Shown here: positions 15,572 to 24,610 of the stretch, piece by piece
How the letters are laid out: each line of letters starts with the position of its first letter
How positions within the stretch are numbered: the first letter of the stretch is position 1
Source of the DNA: Globicatella sanguinis NBRC 15551
GTDB lineage: Bacteria; Bacillota; Bacilli; Lactobacillales; Aerococcaceae
Assembly: GCF_001552295.1 (NCBI RefSeq)
Contig: NZ_BCQX01000003.1
Coordinates: 1 to 39,086 of the forward strand
Length of the DNA stretch: 39,086 nucleotides
Direction of reading: 5' to 3'
Notes under the pieces: generated by a model
Seen by the model: only the letters and a program-made list of their open reading frames with translations
The model's database searches: none
Told to the model about the DNA's origin: nothing
Translations under genes and position numbers: made by a program

Positions 15572-18061
15572 ATGAAAGCTACTTATAATGTAAATGGAAT
15601 GACTTGTGCGGCTTGTGCTAGTAAAATTGAAAGAAAACTTAATAAGTTGGATGGTGTGCATGAAGCCGTTGTCAATCTAGTGACCGAAAAAGCATCTGTT
15701 GACTTTGACGAACAAAAAATTGATTTTGACACCATGCAAAAGAGCATCTCTGACTTAGGTTATGAGCTCTACCAAAACACCACTGGTACAGTCCCTAACC
15801 ATTCAAACGTTCAAAACTATCAGATTAGTGGGATGACTTGCGCGGCTTGTGCTAGTAAGATTGAAAGAAAAATTAATCAATTAGATGAAGTACAAGAAGC
15901 CAGCGTTAATTTAACTACTGAACAAATGACTATCATTTGGAAGAATCAGATTAACGAATCCTTAATCAAAACTACGGTAAATAATCTTGGCTACTCTGCC
16001 GAACCTATTTTATCCGCAGAAGACCAATATTTAGAAAATCTAACCAAAAAAGAAGCCGAAATGAAACAGAAGAAACGCCTGCTAATTCAAATGTCGCTAT
16101 TTACCCTGCCGCTCTTTTATTTGACAATGGCGCCGATGGTGGGATTGCCTATTCCTGCTTTTTTAGACGCGCACCAGCATCCTAATGCCAATGTTATCAC
16201 TCAATTGTTGTTAACTACACCGGTTTTATGGTTAGGTCGTCACATCCTTATTCGCGGTTTCAAAGCATTATGGCATTTAGCTCCTAATATGGATTCTTTA
16301 ATTGCAGTCGGAACGAGTGCAGCTTTTATCCAAGGAGTTGTCATGACTTTTCTTATACTAACCAACCGCCTTCATAGCGAAGGTCATTTAGAACTTTACT
16401 TCGAATCGGCCGCGGTGATCTTAACGTTAATGACACTTGGAAAGTATCTTGAAGACATTGCCAAAGGCAAAACGAGTGCTGCCGTCAAAAACTTAATGGA
16501 TTTAGCGCCAGAAGAAGCTCGTCGTGTAAAATCAGATGGACAAATCGAAACCATCCCGCTTTCGATGGTCAACATCGGTGATCACTTACTCGTGCGTCCA
16601 GGTGAAAGTTTAGGAGTGGACGGTCACATTATTAAAGGCGAATCAGCAGTTGATGAATCGATGATTACAGGTGAAAGTATCCCCATCAATAAAAAAGTTG
16701 GGGACACTGTAACGGGTGGAAGCATCAACAAAAATGGTTCCTTCACCTATGAAGTTACTAAAATCGGACAAGATACCTTAATTTCACAAATCGTGCGGCT
16801 CGTACAAGAAGCTCAAGGTTCAAAAGCAGAAATTGCTCGCTTAGCCGATACCATCTCGCTTTATTTTGTACCTACCGTCATCTTAATCGCCATCTTAAGC
16901 GGCTTAACTTGGTATTTCGTTCTAGGTTCAAGTCTTGATTTTGCCCTTAAAATTTTTATTAGTGTCCTTATTATTGCTTGTCCCTGTGCATTAGGTTTAG
17001 CTACACCAACTGCCATTATGGTAGGAACAGGAAAAGCGGCTCAAAATGGTATTTTATTTAAAAACGGTTCGGCTCTAGAATCATTGCACAAAGCAGACGC
17101 CATTTTATTAGATAAAACCGGAACTATTACGGAAGGAATCCCAACCGTAACCGACATCGTAACCACAGATTCTATTAATGCAGAGCAATTTGTTCAGCTG
17201 GTTTCAGCTGTTGAAGCCAGTTCTGAACATCCATTAGGTGAAGCGATTGTTCGTTATGCTAAAGATCATAACCTTCACACTCATTTAGAAGTTTCTGACT
17301 TCAATAGCTTCACTGGACAAGGTGTCGAAGCCACCGTTGATGAGCAAGTGGTATTAATTGGCAATCAAAGTTTATTTGAAGGCAAGGTCGAAATCCCTCA
17401 AGAAGCTTTACAACAAGCCCAAAAGATGGCTTCACAAGGTCGCACTCCAATGTATGTCGCTATCGATCAGCAATACGCGGGGATTATCGCTGTCGCGGAC
17501 CCAATTAAAAAGCATAGTCAACAAGCGATTAAACAATTACAAGACATGAAACTACAAGTCTATATGGTAACCGGGGATAACCACCATACGGCTAATGCGA
17601 TTGCGCAACAAGTCGGAATTAAACAAGTGTTTAGCGAAGTGCTTCCCGAAGATAAAAGTAATGTGGTGAAGAAAATTCAAGCGAAAAATCATAAAGTCAT
17701 TATGGTAGGTGATGGAATCAATGATGCGCCTGCTTTAGCCATTGCTGATATCGGGATAGCGATTGGTTCAGGAACGGATATCGCTATTGAATCAGCCGAC
17801 ACTATCTTAATGAACAATGAATTAAGTGACGTGATTACCGCTATTGATTTAAGTCACAAAACCCTCCGTAATATTAAACAAAATCTTTTCTGGGCTTTCG
17901 CTTACAATGTCATTGGCATCCCGATCGCAATGGGAATTATTTTTGGACTCTTTAATGGTCCTTTACTCAACCCAATGGTCGCAGCTTTAGCAATGAGTTT
18001 TAGTTCGATTACTGTCCTATTGAATGCTTTGCGTTTACGCTTTTATCAGCCTGATAAATAA
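15572..18061 (+). CDS. copA: Cu(I)-exporting P1B-type ATPase CopA
   Basis: The 829-residue pump has two N-terminal metal domains (GMTCAAC at Cys12/Cys15 and Cys90/Cys93), an actuator TGES (366-369), the membrane metal site Cys470-Pro-Cys472, the phosphorylation loop Asp514-KTGT, SEHPLGEA and GDGINDAPAL. The last membrane helices carry FAYN and MSFSS, the signature of the Cu(I) (P1B-1) subgroup. It exports Cu(I) across the cytoplasmic membrane. AGGAGG precedes the ATG. It is the third gene of the copper operon and ends before a bidirectional terminator. It is complete. Confidence 0.96.
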   Translation: MKATYNVNGMTCAACASKIERKLNKLDGVHEAVVNLVTEKASVDFDEQKIDFDTMQKSISDLGYELYQNTTGTVPNHSNVQNYQISGMTCAACASKIERKINQLDEVQEASVNLTTEQMTIIWKNQINESLIKTTVNNLGYSAEPILSAEDQYLENLTKKEAEMKQKKRLLIQMSLFTLPLFYLTMAPMVGLPIPAFLDAHQHPNANVITQLLLTTPVLWLGRHILIRGFKALWHLAPNMDSLIAVGTSAAFIQGVVMTFLILTNRLHSEGHLELYFESAAVILTLMTLGKYLEDIAKGKTSAAVKNLMDLAPEEARRVKSDGQIETIPLSMVNIGDHLLVRPGESLGVDGHIIKGESAVDESMITGESIPINKKVGDTVTGGSINKNGSFTYEVTKIGQDTLISQIVRLVQEAQGSKAEIARLADTISLYFVPTVILIAILSGLTWYFVLGSSLDFALKIFISVLIIACPCALGLATPTAIMVGTGKAAQNGILFKNGSALESLHKADAILLDKTGTITEGIPTVTDIVTTDSINAEQFVQLVSAVEASSEHPLGEAIVRYAKDHNLHTHLEVSDFNSFTGQGVEATVDEQVVLIGNQSLFEGKVEIPQEALQQAQKMASQGRTPMYVAIDQQYAGIIAVADPIKKHSQQAIKQLQDMKLQVYMVTGDNHHTANAIAQQVGIKQVFSEVLPEDKSNVVKKIQAKNHKVIMVGDGINDAPALAIADIGIAIGSGTDIAIESADTILMNNELSDVITAIDLSHKTLRNIKQNLFWAFAYNVIGIPIAMGIIFGLFNGPLLNPMVAALAMSFSSITVLLNALRLRFYQPDK

Positions 18062-18080
18062 AAACGACAACACTTACAAG

Positions 18081-18127
18081 ACTGGGCCAGCCGTAGAAGA
18101 TGAGAGTTTTTCGCTTCGTCTGCTACA
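18081..18127. repeat. Degenerate copy of the dispersed repeat
   Basis: ACTGGGCCAGCCGTAGAAG faces TTTTTCGCTTCGTCTGC, matching the terminal stem of the repeat family with many changes. It lies directly behind copA. Confidence 0.4.
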
Positions 18128-18177
18128 CCAAGTCACATTGAAGAGGACCAGCATCATTCAATCATAAAATAAAAATA

Positions 18178-18230
18178 GGAATCTGCATTTAAGACGTATT
18201 GAACACACTTAATTCTGCAGATTCCTTTTA
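18178..18230. terminator. Bidirectional terminator between copA and the glycosyltransferase gene
   Basis: GGAATCTGCA (18178-18187) pairs perfectly with TGCAGATTCC (18216-18225). TTTTATT follows on the plus strand and TATTTTTATTTT on the minus strand, so it can serve both converging genes. Confidence 0.85.
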
Positions 18231-18242
18231 TTATGTTTTAAA

Positions 18243-19265
18243 TTATTCTACCCATCGTTTATAAAATCGAGTGTAATAATCATCCCAAAGTTGTGCAACA
18301 TTCTCTTCAGAATAATCGGTGGCGATTTTATTTGATGCTGCTTTCGCTTTAGCCATTGTTTCAGGATTGGTCATCAATTCTTTAATATAGTCAACAAATG
18401 CTTCATTATTATTCGCTCTTAAATAATCAGTAAAGTAAATTTTTTCATACAAATCTAAATCTCTCACTAAAATCGGCAATCCGCTATTGACTGCTTCTAA
18501 AATTGAGACAGGAAACAGTTCATTATAAGATGTCGTTAGTAAAAGATCACACGCATTGTATAACTCATTCATTTGCTCACGGTCTACAATCCCGACAAAT
18601 TTTACATTGGAAGGCGGATTTTTAATAACAGCCGTTAATTGATCATAGCCGTCGGTAATCTTTCCAAAACTAAACCCACCTGCCCAAATAAACTGCACTT
18701 CTGGTAACTGTTTAGCTATTTCAATAAAGTCAAGTACTCCTTTACGGGTTTGTACTTGCCCTACACTTATGACTGTAAATTTATCTAATGATAAATTGTG
18801 TTTTTTAAAGAGCTCACTCGGTTCATTAATCTCTTTTGGATAGAAATCTTTCGTCGCTACTACATTGGGGATATATGTTATTCGGTCTTTATCGATACCA
18901 TAGTGCTTTAAAGGTTCGATAAAAATAGGATTCACCACGATTAACTCTTCTGCAGCTTTGTAAAAATGAATGAAGTAGTGATAAAAAAAAGATTGAACAA
19001 TTTTAGGCAATTTGATGCTACCTTCTACTGTTTCAGGTAAAAAATGGACATGCATGCATGATGGCTTTTTCGATATTTTCATTTGCCAAAAACATTTGGG
19101 ATGAATCGTATGAATATGATTAAAATCAGCCTCTTTCGCATTATTATAAGTTAGCTTTATTTTATCGGATAATTTTAATTCAATTAGTTTGATTAACTCA
19201 AAGTAGGCACTTCCGACACCTTGCCCTTTGACTTCCTCTCCTTTAGAGATCATGTTTATTATCAA
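18243..19265 (-). CDS. Family 4 glycosyltransferase, probably glycolipid type
   Basis: The 340-residue GT-B protein has an acceptor half opening INMISKGEEVKGQGVGSA and a donor half with ISVGQVQTRKG (about 166-175). The E-x7-E motif is Glu249 to Glu257 in NELFPVSILEA. The sequence AGGFSFGKITDGY between them is typical of a Firmicutes subgroup that includes predicted diacylglycerol glucosyltransferases. A role in membrane glycolipid or lipoteichoic-acid anchor synthesis is therefore possible but unproven. The start is TTG at 19265, because GGAG lies nine bases before it. The ATG four codons on would be 21 bases from that site. It is a single gene, converging with copA. Confidence 0.8.
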   Translation of the reverse strand: MIINMISKGEEVKGQGVGSAYFELIKLIELKLSDKIKLTYNNAKEADFNHIHTIHPKCFWQMKISKKPSCMHVHFLPETVEGSIKLPKIVQSFFYHYFIHFYKAAEELIVVNPIFIEPLKHYGIDKDRITYIPNVVATKDFYPKEINEPSELFKKHNLSLDKFTVISVGQVQTRKGVLDFIEIAKQLPEVQFIWAGGFSFGKITDGYDQLTAVIKNPPSNVKFVGIVDREQMNELYNACDLLLTTSYNELFPVSILEAVNSGLPILVRDLDLYEKIYFTDYLRANNNEAFVDYIKELMTNPETMAKAKAASNKIATDYSEENVAQLWDDYYTRFYKRWVE

Positions 19266-19378
19266 TCTATACGACTCCTTTGCTTGAGTTCTCTTTACTA
19301 AATTTAATTATACAAAATTTTTCCCGTTTTGTAGAGTTAGTTAATATTAAATTATGATTAAACTTTAAAAAACGAATA

Positions 19379-19431
19379 GGAGTGCGCAGGAAGTAGAAAA
19401 TCGATTGATTTCCGCTTCGTCTGCCCACCCC
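19379..19431. repeat. Terminal-stem copy of the dispersed repeat
   Basis: GGAGTGCGCAGGAAGTAGAAAATC faces GATTTCCGCTTCGTCTGCCCACCCC. Only the outer stem module of the family is present. It is the only feature I can support in the 325-bp gap 19266-19591, apart from a small GACTTT/AAAGTC hairpin near 19541-19561. Confidence 0.65.
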
Positions 19432-19591
19432 AAAGTTTATTAGGTCATAAATGAGTCATTAAACGCAGTTTGAGTTAACTCTTATTATTTTGGTTTTTAT
19501 TAAAAATGAGTCATATTATAACTAACAGGTAGACAAAGATTGACTTTGAACAGAGAAAGTCTATATCTCAAACACCAAAATTATTTAATGT

Positions 19592-21340
19592 CTATTTTCG
19601 CTTATTCTTAATAAGAATAAACCCTCCTCCGGCTAATATGAGTGCTACGATAACGATCCATAAAGAGTCTTGTTCACCCGTTTGTGGTAATAAACCTTTT
19701 TGAACTTGTTTTGTTTTACTCACTTGTAATGCTTGAGTAGTGGTTGGTTCTGATGTTGTTGACATTTCATGCGTTGTTTCGGTGGTGTCGCTCTGAACGG
19801 TCGTGGTATCCGTTTGATGACTTTGGTAATTTTCCAATAGTGTTTTTTCAATTGCTTCATAAGTCGTAACATTGGCTGCTGCTTCCCAATTTAATAACAT
19901 CATCAGTAAAGGATCAATATGTTTTAATTGGGCGAGTGTCAGAGAAGTCTTAGTAGTTAAATTATTCATAGTACTCTCGAGCAATGGATCAAATAATTTA
20001 GGATAATTTTTATACGCTTGTTTAAACGGGTATGTGACATCATTACCTTGTAAATAAGCTTCTCGACTCCATTGAAGGAAGTCTTCATCTGGTATTTGAC
20101 TTGCAATAGCTTGTGTCATTGGTGTATGGGCAATCGCAAATTCACGTAATGTGTTAGCCACATCATAAATTTGTTGGGTAGTGAATCTTTCGGGATAATA
20201 CGTCACAAACGCTCTTCTGAACACTTTTAGATTATTATCATCGGTAGCAGTGAGTGGCAATCCTGTAATTTCACTAATCTTGCTTAATTCTTGTGACGTA
20301 ATACTTGATAGTTGTTCGGCTGTAATATCCGTTCTTTCCAGTAGCTTTTGTCTAAACTGTCCTTCTTCGGTTTCTTCGGAAACTGAGGTGGTTTCTAATG
20401 TTAAGGTTGTTTCGTTTGTAGTTGTTTCTTCCGCTACCTTTTCTTCGACGGTTGTTTCATCCACTACACTTTCTTCAGATGTTTCGACGGACGTCGTATC
20501 GCTAATAGTCTCTTCAACGGTTGTGTCTTCTGTCTCTTCCGTTATACTTTCTTGACTCATTTCGACAGTGGTTGGTTCCGTTACCGTTTCTTCTGTTGCT
20601 TCAACTGAAGAATTTTTCACGGTGGTCGTTTCAAATAATTCGTCGGATAAGGTCGGTTCTGGTTCTTCCATGGTTGTTTCCACTGTTGTATCGACTTCGG
20701 TCACTGTGGTTGTTGATTCAGTTTCTGTTGTTTCAGCTTCGGTCACTGCGACTGTTGTATCCGGTGCAACAGTGGTTGTTTCTACCAAGGCGCTTTCAGC
20801 TGCTTTAACTGCAGCTCGTTCACCCTCTGATAATTTTCCATAATTAAGATCCACATTTGCTAAAACCTCTTGTATGGCTTTTGTCGCATCATCTGGATGG
20901 GCTTGTTTCGCACTATCATACTCAGAAATTAATACTTTTGGATCAACATTTTTTAACTCTTCTGCCGACTTTCCAGTCGTACTGATGATTTCCGCTAATA
21001 TACTCTTAAATTTTGCTATTTCTGCAGAATCCGAAATCAATCCTAATTGCGAATAATGACTTGCAATGGAATGATAAATATCTTGCCATGGAGTTGCATT
21101 AGACGCCGATTCATAAAATTTTAAAAGATCTTCATTATCTACTTTTGCTAACTGTGTCTCTACAATGGGCTCTTGTGTTAAGAGGTTTGTTTTTATCTTA
21201 GCTAATATGGCTAATTTATCCTCTTGTGCGAATACACTATACCCATTTTCGGTATGACCAATGACATTTACAAAACTAGGAAAAAAACTTCCAAAAACCA
21301 TTGTACTTAATGATACTATTACCATTTTTTTCAGTTTCAT
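19592..21340 (-). CDS. LPXTG cell-wall anchored protein of unknown function
   Basis: The 582-residue exported protein has a signal peptide of about 40 residues (possible cut after SVFAQ). An N-terminal helical domain (about 43-190) is followed by a low-complexity stalk (about 190-330) built from ETTT, VEETT and VETSEES units. A second helical domain (about 330-515) follows, with short recurring phrases such as LPLTATDDNN and YPERFTTQQIYDVANTLREF, then a Thr/Ser linker. The C-terminal sorting signal is LPQTG (551-555), a hydrophobic helix and a KNKRK tail. I recognise no enzyme or adhesin family in the two helical domains. GAGGAGGG lies nine bases before the ATG. It is a single gene, divergent from the ABC-F gene. 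It could be an adhesin or a wall spacer protein. Confidence 0.8.
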   Translation of the reverse strand: MKLKKMVIVSLSTMVFGSFFPSFVNVIGHTENGYSVFAQEDKLAILAKIKTNLLTQEPIVETQLAKVDNEDLLKFYESASNATPWQDIYHSIASHYSQLGLISDSAEIAKFKSILAEIISTTGKSAEELKNVDPKVLISEYDSAKQAHPDDATKAIQEVLANVDLNYGKLSEGERAAVKAAESALVETTTVAPDTTVAVTEAETTETESTTTVTEVDTTVETTMEEPEPTLSDELFETTTVKNSSVEATEETVTEPTTVEMSQESITEETEDTTVEETISDTTSVETSEESVVDETTVEEKVAEETTTNETTLTLETTSVSEETEEGQFRQKLLERTDITAEQLSSITSQELSKISEITGLPLTATDDNNLKVFRRAFVTYYPERFTTQQIYDVANTLREFAIAHTPMTQAIASQIPDEDFLQWSREAYLQGNDVTYPFKQAYKNYPKLFDPLLESTMNNLTTKTSLTLAQLKHIDPLLMMLLNWEAAANVTTYEAIEKTLLENYQSHQTDTTTVQSDTTETTHEMSTTSEPTTTQALQVSKTKQVQKGLLPQTGEQDSLWIVIVALILAGGGFILIKNKRK

Positions 21341-21457
21341 TTAAAATCCCTCCTCTTAGTATTTTCAGTATAAAAAATATTTGTGAAGTTTCTGAGAAAA
21401 ATTCAAGCTAAATTGTATAAAGTTTTAGTTTCTTTTACTCGCTTTATGAATAATTTA

Positions 21458-21466
21458 TGGTATGAT
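21458..21466 (+). promoter_or_regulatory. Extended -10 promoter of the ABC-F/guaC unit
   Basis: TG-G-TATGAT is an extended -10 element, so a good -35 is not needed and none is clear. The leader that follows holds a 7-bp hairpin (TGTTTTG at 21476-21482, CAAAACA at 21491-21497) just upstream of the AGGAGG site. Confidence 0.55.
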
Positions 21467-21525
21467 ATCTTTGGATGTTTTGGGTTTGCTCAAAACACAT
21501 GAACCATAAAGGAGGAAATATCTGA

Positions 21526-23157
21526 ATGATCAATGTTTCTAATGTCAGCTTACAATTTCCAGATCGTAAATTGTTTGATGAAGTAAACATTACATTTAAC
21601 CCTGGCAACTGCTATGGTGTTATCGGTGCAAATGGTGCTGGAAAATCAACATTTTTAAAAATTTTATCTGGTGAGGTTACACCGACGACAGGTTCTGTTA
21701 CGATGGATCCTAATGAGCGTTTAGCGGTATTAAGCCAAAACCACTATGGTTTCGAAGAATATAATGTCATTGAAACAGTCATGATGGGACACAAAGAGCT
21801 CTATGATGTAATGAAAGAAAAAGATGCTATCTATATGAAAGAAGATTTTTCTGATGAAGATGGTATTAGAGCGGGTGAACTAGAAGGTTTATTTGCTGAA
21901 ATGGGTGGTTGGGAAGCTGAATCAGAAGCGAGCAATATGCTACAAGGTCTTGGTATCCCCACTGAAATGCATTACTCAAAAATGAGTGAATTAATTGAAG
22001 CAGATAAAATTAAAGTCTTACTAGCTCAAGCTTTATTCGGCAAACCTGATAATTTACTTTTAGACGAGCCGACCAACGGTTTAGATGCTCAGGCCATTGA
22101 TTGGTTAAGTGATTTTATCCTTGACTTCCCGAATACCGTGATTGTCGTTTCTCACGACCGCCACTTCTTAAATACTGTGTGTACACATATGGCCGATGTG
22201 GACTTTGGTAAAATTAAAATTTATGTGGGTAACTATGATTTCTGGTTACAATCAAGTCAATTAGCTGCAAAAATGGCTGCTGACCAAAACGCGAAAAAAG
22301 AAGAACAAATCAAAGAATTACAAGCATTTATTGCGCGCTTCTCTGCGAACGCCTCTAAATCAAAACAAGCCACATCGCGTAAAAAATTATTAGATAAAAT
22401 TACCTTAGATGATATTCAACCTTCTTCACGCCGCTATCCTTTTGTTGGATTTACCCCTGAACGTGAAATTGGTAATGATTTACTACGTGTCGAAGGATTA
22501 TCAAAAACAATTGATGGTGAGAAAGTACTAGATAACGTTACTTTTACACTTCAACGTGATGATAAAGTAGCCTTTGTAAGTCGTAATGATAATGCTGTCA
22601 CTGCATTCTTTAATATTCTTATAGGGGTTGATGAACCCGATTCCGGTACATTTGAATGGGGTGTCACCACTTCTCAAACATATTTACCTCGTAATTCTGG
22701 AGATGAATTTGACGGAGTAAATCTAAATATTGTAGACTGGTTAAGACAGTATGCTGCTAAAGAAGAACAAGATAATACCTTCTTACGTAGCTTCTTAGGC
22801 CGTATGCTTTTCTCAGGTGAAGACGTAATGAAACCTGTTAATGTGCTTTCTGGTGGTGAGAAAGTTCGTTGTCTATTATCGAAAATGATGTTATCTAAAG
22901 CCAATGTTTTAGTTATGGATCAACCGACGAACCACTTAGACTTAGAGTCTATTACTGCATTAAACGAAGGTTTAATTAAATTTAAGGGCGCAATTTTAAT
23001 TGCTTCTCATGACTATGAAGTATTAAATACGACTTGTAACCGAGTAATTGAATTAACACCAACTGGCGCCTTTGACCGTATTAATACAAAATACGAAGAA
23101 TACGTTGAAGATAAAGATTTACAACAACGTGTCGCAGCAATGTACCCAACAAAATAA
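21526..23157 (+). CDS. ABC-F family ATPase (YkpA/YbiT-like)
   Basis: The 543-residue protein has two ABC domains in one chain without membrane segments. Domain 1 has Walker A GANGAGKST (about 34-42) and Walker B/switch LLLDEPTNGLD. Domain 2 has the signature LSGGEKVRCLL and VLVMDQPTNHLD. A charged linker (about 240-300) joins them. ABC-F proteins act on the ribosome, and the YkpA/YbiT branch is not a classical antibiotic-resistance group. As in that branch, half of the second site is worn: the first signature reads MSELIEADKIK rather than LSGGE, the second P-loop is SRNDNAVTA rather than GxxGxGKS, and the second catalytic Glu is Gln (DQPTN). AGGAGG precedes the ATG. guaC follows after 36 bp. 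Confidence 0.9.
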   Translation: MINVSNVSLQFPDRKLFDEVNITFNPGNCYGVIGANGAGKSTFLKILSGEVTPTTGSVTMDPNERLAVLSQNHYGFEEYNVIETVMMGHKELYDVMKEKDAIYMKEDFSDEDGIRAGELEGLFAEMGGWEAESEASNMLQGLGIPTEMHYSKMSELIEADKIKVLLAQALFGKPDNLLLDEPTNGLDAQAIDWLSDFILDFPNTVIVVSHDRHFLNTVCTHMADVDFGKIKIYVGNYDFWLQSSQLAAKMAADQNAKKEEQIKELQAFIARFSANASKSKQATSRKKLLDKITLDDIQPSSRRYPFVGFTPEREIGNDLLRVEGLSKTIDGEKVLDNVTFTLQRDDKVAFVSRNDNAVTAFFNILIGVDEPDSGTFEWGVTTSQTYLPRNSGDEFDGVNLNIVDWLRQYAAKEEQDNTFLRSFLGRMLFSGEDVMKPVNVLSGGEKVRCLLSKMMLSKANVLVMDQPTNHLDLESITALNEGLIKFKGAILIASHDYEVLNTTCNRVIELTPTGAFDRINTKYEEYVEDKDLQQRVAAMYPTK

Positions 23158-23193
23158 TCGTAAGATTAAATTAAAAGGAGTTATTTAGATAAA

Positions 23194-24168
23194 ATGGAAG
23201 TTTTTGACTACGAAGATATTCAGTTAATCCCTAATAGATGTATTGTAAGTAGCCGTTCAGAATGTGATACCTCCATAAAATTTGGACCGCGCACATTCAA
23301 AATCCCTGTAGTTCCTGCTAATATGCAAACCGTAATCAATGAAGAATTAGCGATTTGGTTTGCTGAAAATGATTATTTCTACATCATGCACCGTTTTGAT
23401 GAAGAAGGTCGTAAACCTTTTATCAAAATGATGCAAGATAAGGGCTTATTTGCTTCTATCAGTGTTGGTATTAAACCATATGAGTATGATTTCGTACGCG
23501 AATTAGTTGCTGAAAACTTAATTCCAGAATATACTACTATCGACGTTGCTCATGGGCATTCTGACGATGTCATTAAAATGATTCAATTCATCAAAAAAGA
23601 AATGCCTGATACATTCTTAATTGCAGGTAATGTCGCAACGCCAGAAGGTGTTCGTGAATTAGAATTAGCAGGTGCCGATGCTACTAAAGTTGGTGTAGGT
23701 CCTGGACGCGTATGTATTACTAAATTAAAAACAGGATTTGGAACTGGTGGTTGGCAATTAGCAGCAATTCGTTTATGTGCTAAAGCAGCGCGCAAACCTA
23801 TTATTGCTGATGGCGGCATTCGTCATAATGGTGATATTGCTAAATCAGTACGTTTCGGTGCAAGCATGGTGATGATTGGATCGTTATTAGCCGCTCACGA
23901 AGAAAGTCCTGGTTTAACTCGTAAAATCGATGGTAAAATCTTTAAGGAATATTTCGGAAGTGCTTCTGAATTCCAAAAAGGTGAACGTAAAAACGTGGAA
24001 GGAAAAATTGAATTAATCCCAACGCGGGGACACTTATCTGACACCTTAATTGAAATGCAACAAGACTTACAATCTTCTATCTCTTACGCTGGGGGTAAAG
24101 ATTTAGATTCTATCCGTAAAGTGGATTATGTAATTGTTCGTAATACCGTATATAACGGAGATAGATAA
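23194..24168 (+). CDS. guaC: GMP reductase GuaC
   Basis: The 324-residue NADPH-dependent enzyme converts GMP to IMP in purine salvage. It has the IMPDH/GMPR TIM barrel. The catalytic Cys174 lies in GPGRVCITK, the phosphate-binding loop is in [12 protein letters not shown], and VAHGHSDD is present. There is no CBS insert, which separates it from IMP dehydrogenase. The length and the N-terminus ([12 protein letters not shown]) match the Bacillus-type GuaC. The ribosome site AAGGAG is 13 bases before ATG, slightly far. It follows the ABC-F gene by 36 bp, probably on one transcript, and ends at a strong terminator. Confidence 0.95.
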   Translation: MEVFDYEDIQLIPNRCIVSSRSECDTSIKFGPRTFKIPVVPANMQTVINEELAIWFAENDYFYIMHRFDEEGRKPFIKMMQDKGLFASISVGIKPYEYDFVRELVAENLIPEYTTIDVAHGHSDDVIKMIQFIKKEMPDTFLIAGNVATPEGVRELELAGADATKVGVGPGRVCITKLKTGFGTGGWQLAAIRLCAKAARKPIIADGGIRHNGDIAKSVRFGASMVMIGSLLAAHEESPGLTRKIDGKIFKEYFGSASEFQKGERKNVEGKIELIPTRGHLSDTLIEMQQDLQSSISYAGGKDLDSIRKVDYVIVRNTVYNGDR

Positions 24169-24181
24169 GCTAATAACAGGT

Positions 24182-24224
24182 GGGCGAGTAGTAAATTATT
24201 TGGTTTGCTACTCGCCCGCTTTTT
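24182..24224 (+). terminator. Intrinsic terminator of guaC
   Basis: GGGCGAGTAG (24182-24191) pairs perfectly with CTACTCGCCC (24208-24217), followed by GC and five T. Confidence 0.9.
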
Positions 24225-24352
24225 ACTATCTCCATTATTATGCTTATGACTTTCAATTTATTTTCTTCTTTATTGTAACGTTTATATGTTAATTACATTC
24301 AAATGTTGGAGATAACTTTCCTGATTCTTTTTTATTTTTTACAAATTAAAAA

Positions 24353-24389
24353 GAAGTCAAGTAAAACCTAAATATTTCTACATGACTTC
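24353..24389. terminator. Bidirectional terminator downstream of the GH53 gene
   Basis: GAAGTCA-A-GTA faces TAC-A-TGACTTC. On the minus strand five T follow, on the plus strand ATTTTG. It lies about 220 bp beyond the GH53 stop and behind the guaC terminator. The rest of the 442-bp gap 24169-24610 holds only the guaC terminator and the repeat at 24465-24538. Confidence 0.6.
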
Positions 24390-24464
24390 ATTTTGTTCTT
24401 AACAACAGTGGACATTAACTTGTTATACTCAGCAAATCCCATGTTCCTTAATTAAAAGCAGAAT

Positions 24465-24538
24465 GTTTGAGACCACTTAACTGTGCCGAGCACAGACAAA
24501 GCGAAAATCATCTAATCTTCAACTTCTTGTCCGCTCCA
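24465..24538. repeat. Right-half copy of the dispersed repeat
   Basis: It carries TTTGAGACCACTTAACTGTG followed by ACAAAGCGAAAATC and CTTCTTGTCCGCTCC. This is the same module order and orientation as the complete copy at 2846-3017, but the left half is missing. Confidence 0.65.
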
Positions 24539-24610
24539 ATCAATTTAATGAATAGGAACTCGCTTATCAATTTGTCCTTTCTTTTAATTTCTCAATTTAT
24601 CAAAACTATT

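Noticed and set aside
20250..20843. Open frames antisense to the LPXTG protein stalk
   Set aside because: They mirror the Thr/Glu-rich stalk, overlap each other in several frames and lack start signals.
24182..24224. guaC terminator as another copy of the dispersed repeat
   Set aside because: It shares only a short TGGGCGAGTAG-like string; the modules and ends of the family are missing.
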